From contig NZ_NKYF01000024.1 in the NCBI RefSeq assembly GCF_002262885.1, positions 1-64,000 of the forward strand: 64,000 bases of DNA, given 5' to 3'. This DNA is from Pseudonocardia sp. MH-G8. Lineage in GTDB: Bacteria; Actinomycetota; Actinomycetes; Mycobacteriales; Pseudonocardiaceae. The first letter of the stretch is position 1; the number at the start of each line of letters is the position of its first letter. A program made the position numbers and the translations under genes. Below, in pieces: positions 16,741 to 26,453 of the stretch. Below the pieces are notes generated by a model. The model did not search any database. It was given only the letters and a program-made list of their open reading frames with translations, and was not told the DNA's origin.

Positions 16741-16929
16741 TCAGCGCCGGGCGCGCACCGCCCGGACCAACAGGGCCACGCCGGCGGCCAGCGCCACCAT
16801 GCCGATCACCAGCCACAGCCGGGACCCGGACATGAAGCTGCCACCGACGACGTTGGCCCCCTGCAGCGTCCACAGTGCACCGATCGCGAGCAGGAGGACA
16901 CCGAGGACGGGCACCACGTAGCGGGTCAT
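16741..16929 (-). CDS. Small two-helix membrane protein, conserved in actinobacteria
   Basis: A 62-residue protein: first membrane helix YVVPVLGVLLLAIGALW, then TLQGANVVGGSFMSGS, then a second helix LWLVIGMVALAAGVALLV and a basic tail. Short proteins with a 'GxLWTLQGxxVxGGSFMSG' core recur across actinobacteria, but I know of no function. It is convergent with the isochorismatase-like gene 20 bp away. Confidence 0.75.
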   Translation of the reverse strand: MTRYVVPVLGVLLLAIGALWTLQGANVVGGSFMSGSRLWLVIGMVALAAGVALLVRAVRARR

Positions 16930-17017
16930 GCACCGAGCATGCTCCTCCGGCGGCGCCGGTGGTGGTCGGCCCCGCCACCGGAAACCCGGTCGACGCCACG
17001 CGGACCGGGGTGCCCGC

Positions 17018-17497
17018 TCAGAGCTTGAGCATCAGGTTCGAGCAGGAGGAGAGGTCGATGCCCTTCTCGTCGACGTCCAGGCTGCTCAGCACCCCGTCCT
17101 CGACGATGGCGGCGTAGCGCTTCGACCGCGTGCCCAGGCCGGCGCCGCGGCCGTCCAGCTCGAGGCCCATGGCCGCGGCGAACTCGCCGTTGCCGTCGGA
17201 GAGCATCAGGATGTCGTCACCGACGCCGTGGGCCTTGCCCCAGGCGTCCATCACGAACGGGTCGTTGACCGCGACGCACGCGATCGTCGTGATGCCCTTG
17301 GCCTTGAGCTCGTCGGCCCGCTCCACGAACCCGGGAAGGTGCACGTTGGAACAGCCCGGGGTGAACGCGCCGGGCACGGCGAACAGCACGACCTTGCCGC
17401 TGCCGAGCACCTCGCCGGACTTCACGACGGTCGGGCCGTCCGCGGTCACCACACGCAGTTCGACATCGGGGATCCGGTCACCCACGGAGATCGTCAT
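17018..17497 (-). CDS. Peroxiredoxin (Prx5-like redoxin)
   Basis: A 159-residue thiol peroxidase of the AhpC/TSA redoxin fold. The peroxidatic Cys49 is in VPGAFTPGCSNVHLPGF, with the conserved TxxC environment and the IACVAVNDPFVMDAW segment. A second Cys lies near the C-terminus (SSCSN) and could be the resolving residue. It reduces hydroperoxides in the cytosol. ATG 17497 is preferred over GTG 17503 because the family starts at MTIxVGDxIP. Confidence 0.92.
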   Translation of the reverse strand: MTISVGDRIPDVELRVVTADGPTVVKSGEVLGSGKVVLFAVPGAFTPGCSNVHLPGFVERADELKAKGITTIACVAVNDPFVMDAWGKAHGVGDDILMLSDGNGEFAAAMGLELDGRGAGLGTRSKRYAAIVEDGVLSSLDVDEKGIDLSSCSNLMLKL

Positions 17498-17616
17498 GAG
17501 CACAACCTACGCCCGGCCGAGCCGTGAAAATCACCCCGCCCGGGCGGCTACGGCGATCCGCTGCCGACCGCGCCCGCCACTCCGACGGGCCACGCGGCGC
17601 GGCCGGGACCTGTCGA

Positions 17617-18786
17617 TCACCCTGCGGGCATGCCGGACCCGGCACCCGCCACCACGTTCCCGAGATGCCGAGCCGCCTCGCGGACCACCGGCGGCGCGTC
17701 CGCGGCACCCAGCGTGTCCAGCGCGGCCAGCACGGTGATGTCGGTTCGAGTTGAACGAACCTCGTCGACACACGGCGCGATGCTCGTGATCGTCGCCTGC
17801 ACATCGACCCACGCCGCCGCGAGCGCCTGCAGCTTGAGCAAGTTGGCCATGTCGTTGTAGCGGCGCCGGGCCTCGCGGCCGGGGATGCTCGCGATCGAGG
17901 TGGCCAAGGTATCGATGGCCGCTCCCCGGTCGGCCGTGTCGGCTCTGATCATGGCCTCGTGCCACGCCAGCTCGTGGTCATTGATCCACCACGTCCACTC
18001 GGGGTCGTCATCCCGGAGACCGTCGAGGTAGAGCGATCGGGCGTGCCGGAAGGCCCGCTCCGCTCCGGACCCGTCCCCGAGTTGCGCGAGTGCGCGCGCC
18101 TCGCGGATGCGGAACAACGCCTCGAGACGCGGAGAGAGTCTGGCGGTGTCCAGCACCATCCGGGCGATGCCGAGAGACTCCGCCGGACGTTCCCGATCGA
18201 CCGCGTGCATGGACATGTTCTGCAGGGTCAACAGCTCCATGCTCGTATCCCCTGCGAGCCGGGAAAGGTGCAAGGCCTCATGATTCGCAGTTCTGACCAG
18301 CGCGTGTTCGCCCGCGTCGTAAAGCAGCCAGCCGGTCAACTCACCCAACTCCGCGGCCGCGGCGACCAGCTCCCGTTCGACACCAGGCGCACGGGGAGCG
18401 CTGCCGATCGTGCGATGGACCGACCGGAACAGCCCTCGCGCAATCGCAGCCGGCTGGTCGCCACCGAACTGGATCTCAAGATCGATCAGGGTGCGCGTGC
18501 GCGCCCGGAGGCACTCGACGTACTCAGCATCCAGCGGTGCTGCCCGAGCCGACCACCGACCGTCGTGATCGTCCATCGCGTCCGGTGGCCCCGCGTCATG
18601 AAGCTGCTCCACGGGCACGTCGAGCGCTTTCGCGTAGGCCCTGACGTGCTCCGGGGCGACGGTCCGCTTGCCGGTCTCCAGCAGGCCCAGAAGCGACTTG
18701 CTGAAATGCATACGTCCCGCCAGCGCGGACAGGCTCAGTCCGGCAGCTTCGCGCGCGGCGCGCAGGTTCCCGCCGAGGTCCGACAC
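17617..18786 (-). CDS. XRE-family regulator with helical (TPR-like) C-terminal domain
   Basis: About 389 residues from a GTG with AAGGAG 6 bases upstream. Residues 5-60 form a Cro/C1 helix-turn-helix (LRAAREAAGLSLSALAGRM, then SKSLLGLLETGKR). The remaining 300 residues are Ala/Arg/Leu-rich helices in TPR-like repeats, as in Streptomyces-type XRE regulators that sense a partner or peptide. Three GTAGAC repeats lie just upstream of its ribosome site and are probably its own operator. A small unknown gene is divergent from it. The frame continues upstream but without a better start. Confidence 0.85.
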   Translation of the reverse strand: MSDLGGNLRAAREAAGLSLSALAGRMHFSKSLLGLLETGKRTVAPEHVRAYAKALDVPVEQLHDAGPPDAMDDHDGRWSARAAPLDAEYVECLRARTRTLIDLEIQFGGDQPAAIARGLFRSVHRTIGSAPRAPGVERELVAAAAELGELTGWLLYDAGEHALVRTANHEALHLSRLAGDTSMELLTLQNMSMHAVDRERPAESLGIARMVLDTARLSPRLEALFRIREARALAQLGDGSGAERAFRHARSLYLDGLRDDDPEWTWWINDHELAWHEAMIRADTADRGAAIDTLATSIASIPGREARRRYNDMANLLKLQALAAAWVDVQATITSIAPCVDEVRSTRTDITVLAALDTLGAADAPPVVREAARHLGNVVAGAGSGMPAG

Positions 18787-18799
18787 GAACTCGCTCCTT

Positions 18800-18826
18800 G
18801 TAGACGGCGGTAGACGCCGTGTAGAC
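18800..18826. promoter_or_regulatory. Triple GTAGAC direct repeat: candidate XRE operator
   Basis: GTAGAC occurs at 18800-18805, 18810-18815 and 18821-18826, spaced 10 and 11 bp, so all copies face the same side of the helix. They sit 14-40 bp upstream of the XRE gene's start and within the divergent intergenic region. This is consistent with autoregulation by cooperative binding of the XRE protein. Confidence 0.5.
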
Positions 18827-18985
18827 AGCAGAACCGTTCCAGCGACCCTCCGTGTCCGACAGGCTACGCGAACGCGCTCGCCCGCCGGTCGTCCTCTCGG
18901 CCGCGCGACCGGCAGAACCGAGAACGATGGGAACGATCGTGGCTGACGACGTGGTGACCGTGCACGCTGCCGGAGGCGGTGTGCG

Positions 18986-19198
18986 ATGAACGGTCTGTGG
19001 CCCTCTTCCCTGCGGTGGGACACCCGGGTCGTGTTCCTCGAGGTACGGAAACTTTGGTGGTGGAACGCCTGGCACGAGACCACCGCTACCGAGCTCCACG
19101 GGTTCGCGGATTCACGTGATGCAGCAAGCCTGGCGATGTATCAAGCCATTGACCAAGCCGGGAACCCTCCCCGAAAGCCGGACGGAGAATTCCGGTAG
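18986..19198 (+). CDS. Small hypothetical protein divergent from the XRE gene
   Basis: A 70-residue protein, rich in Trp near the N-terminus (LWPSSLRWDTR, then KLWWWNAWHETT), with an Ala/Asp-rich second half. It has a GGAGG site at 18971-18975, 10 bases before the ATG, which supports it as a real gene. I recognise no family. Its position opposite the XRE regulator suggests that it could be the regulator's target or partner. Confidence 0.5.
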   Translation: MNGLWPSSLRWDTRVVFLEVRKLWWWNAWHETTATELHGFADSRDAASLAMYQAIDQAGNPPRKPDGEFR

Positions 19199-19234
19199 CT
19201 GGGCGCACACCTCGGGCCTCACCGGGGTCGCACG

Positions 19235-20806
19235 TCAGCCCGCGGCCCAGACGCAGCTCCCGCCCACCCACGTCGAGCGCACCCCGATCGACGCGATCTC
19301 GCCGGGGCCGACGGCCGTCAGGTCGGCGTCGAGCACCACGAAGTCGGCGAGCCGGCCGGGTGTGAGCCGCCCCTTGATCGCGGCCTCGCCGGTGGCGTGG
19401 GCCGAGCCCGCGGTGTAGACGGCGAGCGCGTCGAGCACGTCGAGCCGTTGCTCGGGCCCCACCACCAGGCCCGCTGCTGTGCGGCGGGTGACCAGGCTCT
19501 GCAGCGCGAGCAGCGGGTCGATGGGCACGATCGGGAAGTCCGACGAGCCGCCGACCTGCACGCCCGCGTCCCGCAGCGACCGGTGCGCGCACGCCATCCC
19601 GGCACGTTGCGACCCGTAGAACTCGCTCACCGCCTCCCCGAACAGCGCGATGAACGGGCCGAAGGGCACCGGGGTCACGCCGGCGTCGCGGATGCGGGCG
19701 ATCAGGGTGTCGTCGACGATGCTGCAGTGTTCGATGCGGTGGTTGGGCCGCGCCGGGCGGGCCGGCAGCGACTCCAGCACGTCGAGGACCTTCGAGATCG
19801 CGAGGTCGCCGTTGGCGTGCACGGCCACCCGCAGGCCCGCGGCGTCCACGGCGCGCACCGTCTCGGCGAAGTCGGCGTCACCGAGCACCTGCAGGCCGTT
19901 GTCGCTACCGGTGGCGCTGGTGTACGGGTGCCGGCACAGGCATGTGCCGCCGGAGAACGCGCCGTCGAGCATCAGCTTGACGCCCGCGAGCTGCAGGTGC
20001 GTGCTGTCGGGCTGCTCGGCCGGCCAGGTGGCCGGGTCGAACCAGCTGTGCCACAGCAGCATGCTCACCCGCGGCGTGAGCTGCTCGGCGCGCAGCGCGG
20101 CGGTGTACATCTCCTGCTCCAGCGGCGTGACGATCGCGTCGCAGTAGGAGGTGATCCCGACCTGGTGCAGCTCGGCGTTGACCTCCCGCAGGGCGGCCAC
20201 CTGCGCGGCGGTCTCCCCGGCCGGGGCGATCGAGGGCGTCCGCGGGCCGGGCAGCCACGGGTCCAGCCACGCCCGCTCGTACATCCAGCCGTCGAGTCGG
20301 CCGTCGGCGTCGACGGTCAGCTCCCCGCCGGACGGCGCGTCGGCCGGGCTGCGGTAGCCGAGCACCTCCAGCGCGCGGCTGTTCACGACGGCACGGTGGA
20401 ACGTGTACTGGATGATCACGACGGGGTGCTCGGTGGAGACCGTGTCGAGGAAGTCCCGGTCGACGCCGCCGATCTCGCGCTCGTTGATCGGCTGGCCGAC
20501 CACCCACTCCCCCGACGGCACGACGGCGGCCCGCTCGCGCAGCGCGGCGCGCACCGCCTCCCGGTCACGCGCCCCGGTGAGGTCGACGCGGACGCGCGCG
20601 AGCGCGGCCTGCGACGGGTGGCAGTGCGCGTCGTTGAAGCCGGGCACCAGGAGCGCGCCATCGAGCTCCACCCACTCGGCGAGGGGGTAGCGATCCCGCA
20701 GCTCGGCCCGCGAACCCGACGCGACGATCCACTCCCCGTCGACCGCGAGCGCTTCGGGCTCCGGGCCCTCCAGCGCCACGATGCGCGGGCCGGTCACGAC
20801 CTTCAC
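19235..20806 (-). CDS. YtcJ-like metal-dependent amidohydrolase
   Basis: A 523-residue amidohydrolase of the YtcJ/amidohydrolase-3 type. The metal-binding HCH is in LLVPGFNDAHCHPSQAAL (about residue 60). The later ligands are in AVHANGDLAI and HRIEHCSIV, and the C-terminal GGSSDFPIVPIDPLLALQ segment holds the final Asp. It hydrolyses an amide or cyclic substrate in the cytosol. The GTG start overlaps the stop of the transporter gene (GTGA, 20806-20803), so the two are translationally coupled. As the last gene of the operon it may deacylate what the transporter brings in before transamination. Confidence 0.88.
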   Translation of the reverse strand: MKVVTGPRIVALEGPEPEALAVDGEWIVASGSRAELRDRYPLAEWVELDGALLVPGFNDAHCHPSQAALARVRVDLTGARDREAVRAALRERAAVVPSGEWVVGQPINEREIGGVDRDFLDTVSTEHPVVIIQYTFHRAVVNSRALEVLGYRSPADAPSGGELTVDADGRLDGWMYERAWLDPWLPGPRTPSIAPAGETAAQVAALREVNAELHQVGITSYCDAIVTPLEQEMYTAALRAEQLTPRVSMLLWHSWFDPATWPAEQPDSTHLQLAGVKLMLDGAFSGGTCLCRHPYTSATGSDNGLQVLGDADFAETVRAVDAAGLRVAVHANGDLAISKVLDVLESLPARPARPNHRIEHCSIVDDTLIARIRDAGVTPVPFGPFIALFGEAVSEFYGSQRAGMACAHRSLRDAGVQVGGSSDFPIVPIDPLLALQSLVTRRTAAGLVVGPEQRLDVLDALAVYTAGSAHATGEAAIKGRLTPGRLADFVVLDADLTAVGPGEIASIGVRSTWVGGSCVWAAG

Positions 20807-22131
20807 GGCGCCACCAGCCCCTGGGCCGGGGTGACCTCGCGGTCCAGGTGCGTCCGCGGCCCGCACGAGATCGCGGCCAGCGCGACGAGCGACACCGCGG
20901 ACAGGTACGCGCCGACGGCCAGGCTGCTCTGCGTCGAGGCGTAGAGGAACGTCGCGACGAACGGAGCGGGCGCCGAGGCGATGATGCCGCTGAGCTGGTA
21001 GGACAGGCCCGCGCCGGTGTAGCGCACGCGCGTCTCGAACAGCCCGGGGATGAAGCTGGTGATCACCGCGCTGGAGAACGCGTGTCCCACGGGAAGCGCC
21101 AGGAACGCCGCCAGGAAGATGCCCCACGCCGTGCCCGTCTGGAACAGGGCGAACATCGGCACGCCGATCACGATGCCGATGACGGCGCCGAACTGCAGCA
21201 GCCGCTTGCGGCCGATCCGGTCGGCGATCATCGCCACCAGCGGCATGCTGACGATGTCGATCGCCGCGGCGGCCATGATCATGAGCAGGATCAGGCCCCG
21301 GTCGAACCCGAGGTCCTGCGGTCCGTGCGCGAGCATGTAGACCGTGGCCAGGTAGAACACGGTGTTTCCGCCGGCGATGGACAGCGCCCCGATCAGCACC
21401 GAGCGCTTGTGTCCGCGCAGCACCTCCCCGATCGGCGCGCGCTGCGGCTCCTCGCGGCGGGCCTGCACCTGCTGCAGCGCCTCGAACTCCGGCGACTCGG
21501 TGATCCGCAGCCGGATGTAGAGCCCCACCGCGATCAGCGCCGCGGAGGCCAGGAACGGGATGCGCCACCCCCACGCCTGGAACTGCGCCTCGGGCATGAG
21601 CTGGACCAGGTAGAACGCGCCGGTCGCGAGCACGATCCCGGCCGGCACCCCGGCCTGGGGCCAGCTGGCGAAGAACGCCCGCTTGCGGGCCGGGGCGTGC
21701 TCCAGCGCCATCAGCGCCGCGCCGCCCCACTCGCCGCCGACGGCGAAGCCCTGCACGAAGCGCAGGGCGACGAGGACCACCGGCGCGGCGATGCCGATCG
21801 TCGCGTAGCCGGGCAGGACGCCGACCAGCACGGTGGCCAGCCCCATCCCCAGCAGCGAGTACACGAGCATCTTCTTGCGGCCCACGCGGTCGCCGTAGTG
21901 GCCGAACAGGATGCTGCCCAGCGGCCGCGCGACGAAGGCCACCGAGAACGTGGCGAACGCGGCGAGCCTGCCGGCCACCGGGTCGAGCGTGGGGAAGAAC
22001 TGCTCGTTGAGCACGAGCACGGCGGCCGTGCCGAAGATGAAGTAGTCGTACCACTCGACGGTGGTGCCGACGAAGCTCGCGAACGCGACCTTCGCCGGCG
22101 ACACCTTCGGGACCGTTGTCGACGTTGACAT
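20803..22131 (-). CDS. MHS-family (metabolite:H+ symporter) MFS transporter
   Basis: About 442 residues with 12 predicted membrane segments. The start VAFASFVGTTVEWYDYFIFG is the signature of the MHS group (ProP, KgtP, ShiA). GHYGDRVGRKKMLV is the MFS loop 2-3 motif, and the paired loop GADRIGRKRLLQFG-like sequence recurs in the second half (MIADRIGRKRLLQF). It imports a small carboxylate, betaine or amino-acid-like compound with protons. ATG 22131 has GGAAGG 5 bases upstream. It lies between the aminotransferase and amidohydrolase genes. Confidence 0.92.
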   Translation of the reverse strand: MSTSTTVPKVSPAKVAFASFVGTTVEWYDYFIFGTAAVLVLNEQFFPTLDPVAGRLAAFATFSVAFVARPLGSILFGHYGDRVGRKKMLVYSLLGMGLATVLVGVLPGYATIGIAAPVVLVALRFVQGFAVGGEWGGAALMALEHAPARKRAFFASWPQAGVPAGIVLATGAFYLVQLMPEAQFQAWGWRIPFLASAALIAVGLYIRLRITESPEFEALQQVQARREEPQRAPIGEVLRGHKRSVLIGALSIAGGNTVFYLATVYMLAHGPQDLGFDRGLILLMIMAAAAIDIVSMPLVAMIADRIGRKRLLQFGAVIGIVIGVPMFALFQTGTAWGIFLAAFLALPVGHAFSSAVITSFIPGLFETRVRYTGAGLSYQLSGIIASAPAPFVATFLYASTQSSLAVGAYLSAVSLVALAAISCGPRTHLDREVTPAQGLVAP

Positions 22132-22141
22132 GGTCACCTTC

Positions 22142-23491
22142 CTACTTGCCGGTGTAGTAGCGGTCCACCGTGTCGAGCGCGGCGTCGAGGACGGCGACGC
22201 CCTCGCGGATCTCCTCGGGTGTCGTCGTGCAGGGTGGCACGACGTGGGTGCGGTTGAAGTGGGTGAACGGCCAGAGCCCGCCCGCCTTGCACGCCGCGGC
22301 GAACTCGGCCATCGGCGCCGCCGCGGCCCCCGTGGCGTTGAACGGCACGAGCGGTTCGCGCGTGTCGCGGTCGCGCACCAGTTCCAGCGCCCACATCACG
22401 CCGAGCCCGCGGACCTCCCCGACGCTCGGGTGCCGCTGCGCCAGCGCCCGCAGCTCCGGGCCGATCACGTCGCGGCCGAGGGCACGCGCGTGCTCGAGGA
22501 TCCCCTCCTCGCGGAAGACGCCGATCGAGGCCACCGCGGAGGCGCACGCGAGCGGGTGCCCGGAGTAGGTGAGCCCGCCCGGATAGGGGCGCTCGTCGAA
22601 GGTGGCGGCGATCGCCGTCGAGATCACGACGCCGCCGAGCGGCACGTACCCGGAGTTCACGCCCTTCGCGAAGGTGATCAGGTCGGGAACGACGTCCCAG
22701 TGGTCCACCGCGAACCACTCGCCGCAGCGACCGAAGCCCGACATCACCTCGTCGGCGATCATGACGATGCCGAACTCGTCGCACAGCGCGCGCACGCCCG
22801 CGAGGTAGCCCGGCGGCGGGACCAGCACGCCGTTGGTGCCCACGACCGTCTCGAGCAGGATCGCGGCGACGGTGTGCGGACCCTCGACCGCGAGGAGGTC
22901 GCGCAGGTGCTGCAGCGCCCGCGCGCTCTCCTCCTGCTCGTCGGCGGCGTGGAACGCCGAGCGGTAGGCGTAGGGCCCCCAGTAGCGCACCACCCCTGAC
23001 ACCCCGGGCTCCGACGCCCAGCGCCGGGGCTCGCCCGTCACCGCGATCGCCCCCGCCGTGGCGCCGTGGTAGCTGCGGTAGGCGGCGAGCACCTTGTGCC
23101 GTCCGGTGTGCACCCGCGCCATGCGCAAGGCGTTCTCGTTGGCCTCCGCACCCCCGTTGGTGAAGAACACCTTGTCGAGGTCGCCGGGCGCCACCTCGGC
23201 GATCAGCCGGGCGGCCTCGGAGCGGGTGTCGTTGGCGAAGCCCGGCGCCACCGTGCAGAGCCTGGCGGCCTGCTCGGCGATCGCCGCCACCAGCCGCGGG
23301 TGCTGGTAGCCGATGTTCACGTTGACCAGCTGGGAGGAGAAGTCGAGGTAGCGCCGGCCCTGGTCGTCCCAGAAGTACGAGCCTTCCGCACGGGCGATGG
23401 GCAGCGGGTCGATCCGGGCCTGCGCGGACCACGAGTGGAAGACGTGGTCGACGGTGCGCACGCGGGCCGGCTCGGGCGCGGTGATCGTCAT
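22142..23491 (-). CDS. Class III (omega) aminotransferase
   Basis: A 449-residue PLP enzyme of the class III group. FTNGGAEANENALRMARVHT (about 109-128) binds cofactor, ADEVMSGFGRCGEWFA contains the PLP-ring Asp, and the Schiff-base Lys276 is in ITFAKGVNSGYVPLGGV. Enzymes of this type move the amino group from omega-amino acids, taurine or diamines to pyruvate or 2-oxoglutarate. With the neighbouring CoA-acylating semialdehyde dehydrogenase, a beta-alanine, 3-aminoisobutyrate or similar substrate is likely. It is 31 bp downstream of that gene in the same operon. Confidence 0.92.
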   Translation of the reverse strand: MTITAPEPARVRTVDHVFHSWSAQARIDPLPIARAEGSYFWDDQGRRYLDFSSQLVNVNIGYQHPRLVAAIAEQAARLCTVAPGFANDTRSEAARLIAEVAPGDLDKVFFTNGGAEANENALRMARVHTGRHKVLAAYRSYHGATAGAIAVTGEPRRWASEPGVSGVVRYWGPYAYRSAFHAADEQEESARALQHLRDLLAVEGPHTVAAILLETVVGTNGVLVPPPGYLAGVRALCDEFGIVMIADEVMSGFGRCGEWFAVDHWDVVPDLITFAKGVNSGYVPLGGVVISTAIAATFDERPYPGGLTYSGHPLACASAVASIGVFREEGILEHARALGRDVIGPELRALAQRHPSVGEVRGLGVMWALELVRDRDTREPLVPFNATGAAAAPMAEFAAACKAGGLWPFTHFNRTHVVPPCTTTPEEIREGVAVLDAALDTVDRYYTGK

Positions 23492-23522
23492 CAGCGTTGT
23501 CCTTTCGCTCCGCGAGCTCCGC

Positions 23523-25013
<1,491 letters not shown>

Positions 25014-25064
25014 GCTGGGCACGGTATGTGTGACGATGCGCTAGAACAATATACCTTTTGCTCT
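25014..25064. promoter_or_regulatory. Divergent promoter region between mmsA and the MocR regulator
   Basis: Only 51 bp separate the two starts. The region contains the only AT-rich patch nearby, AGAACAATATACCTTTTGC. TATACC about 10 bp before the GTG of the regulator fits a -10 box for a leaderless message, and the opposite strand offers TATATT for mmsA. The two promoters must overlap, so the regulator can control both at once. Confidence 0.5.
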
Positions 25065-26426
25065 GTGACAAAAGTGCGCGCCGAGCTCCTGTCCGCGATC
25101 GAGCAGCGGCTCGCACACCCCACCGCGCGGGACCTGGCCCATGCCGTGGGCCGGGCGATCAGCGACGGGGTCGTGGCGCCGGGCACGAAGCTCCCGCCGA
25201 TCCGCGAGGTCGCCACCGAGCTGGCGCTCTCCCCCACCACCGTCAGCGCCGGGTGGGCCCTGCTGACCCGCTCGGGGACCATCCGCACCGACGGCAGGCG
25301 CGGCACCACGGTCGTCGACCGGTCCGAGCCGCGCGCCGGGCGATACCGCCAGGCACTGGAGCACCAGACGCACTTCCGCACCGACCTGTCGACCGGGGTG
25401 CCCGACGCCACGCTGCTGCCGAGCCTCACCGGCGCGCTCGCCGCGCTCACCACGGCCGGCACGCCCGGGAGCTACCTCGACGAGCCCGTCCTGCCGGAGC
25501 TGCGCGAGGTCCTGCGCGCGGACTGGCCCTACGACGCGGACGAGCTGACGATCGTGGACGGGGCGATGGACGGCCTGGACCTGGTGGCCCGCTCGGTACT
25601 GCGGTTCGGCGACCGGGTCGCGATCGAGGACCCGTGCTTCCCGCCGCTGGTCGACCTGCTCGAGGCCGTCGGCGCGCAGGTCGTCGCGCTGCCGCTGGAC
25701 GGCGACGGACCGGACCCGGACGCGCTCGCCGAGGCGCTGCGCACCCCGCTGGCCGCCGTGGTGCTGCAGCCGCGCGCCCAGAACCCCACCGGGGTCTCGA
25801 TGGGGCACGGCCGGGCGGACGCCCTCGCCGGGCTGCTCGAGGGCACCTCCACCCTGGTCGTGGAGGACGACTCGGCCGGCGCCACCTCGATCTCACCGCC
25901 CACGAGCCTCGGCCCTCGCCTGCCCCACCAGACCGTGCACGTGCGCAGCTTCTCCAAGTCCCACGGCCCCGACCTGCGACTGGCCGCGATGAGCGGGCCG
26001 AACGACGTGCTCGCCGCCGTCGCCGCGCGGCGCCAGAACGGCCAGGGCTGGAGCAGCAGGCTGCTGCAACGGATCCTGCTCAGCCTGCTCACCGACGACG
26101 CCGCGGGCGCCGCGGTGGCGGCGGCCCGCCACGAGTACGCGCGCCGCCGCCGGCTGGTGGTCGACGCACTCGCGGCCACAGGTGTGCCGGTCGGGGGCAC
26201 CGACGGGATCAACATCTGGGTGCCGGTGCACGACGAGTCGGCCGCCATCGTCCGGCTCGCCAGCCAGGGCATCGGCGTCACGCCCGGCGCCCCGTTCACG
26301 ATCGGGCCGCCGGTGCAGGACCACATCCGCGTCACGACGGGCCTGCTGGCCGAGGGCCACGCGGAAGTGGCGGCACAGATCGCCGCGGCGGCGCAGACGA
26401 GCGGCTGGCGCTCACGCGGCCGGTGA
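25065..26426 (+). CDS. MocR-type regulator (GntR HTH fused to class I aminotransferase domain)
   Basis: A 453-residue fusion: a GntR winged helix at about 15-75 (GTKLPPIREVATELALSPTT), then a fold-type I aminotransferase-like domain. That domain keeps the NPTG motif (QPRAQNPTGVS), VVEDDSAGATS and a PLP-lysine candidate in VRSFSKSHGPDLRLA. MocR proteins use PLP or its amino-acid adduct to sense amino acids or vitamin B6. Divergence from an aminotransferase/mmsA operon suggests that it senses that operon's substrate. It begins GTG without a ribosome site, consistent with a leaderless message. Confidence 0.92.
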   Translation: MTKVRAELLSAIEQRLAHPTARDLAHAVGRAISDGVVAPGTKLPPIREVATELALSPTTVSAGWALLTRSGTIRTDGRRGTTVVDRSEPRAGRYRQALEHQTHFRTDLSTGVPDATLLPSLTGALAALTTAGTPGSYLDEPVLPELREVLRADWPYDADELTIVDGAMDGLDLVARSVLRFGDRVAIEDPCFPPLVDLLEAVGAQVVALPLDGDGPDPDALAEALRTPLAAVVLQPRAQNPTGVSMGHGRADALAGLLEGTSTLVVEDDSAGATSISPPTSLGPRLPHQTVHVRSFSKSHGPDLRLAAMSGPNDVLAAVAARRQNGQGWSSRLLQRILLSLLTDDAAGAAVAAARHEYARRRRLVVDALAATGVPVGGTDGINIWVPVHDESAAIVRLASQGIGVTPGAPFTIGPPVQDHIRVTTGLLAEGHAEVAAQIAAAAQTSGWRSRGR

Positions 26427-26453
26427 CGATCGCGCCGTCCTGCAGCGCGGCCG

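Noticed and set aside
25014-25064. A clear MocR operator as direct repeats
   Set aside because: I could not find convincing repeats in the 51-bp region. Only the promoter-like AT patch is supported.
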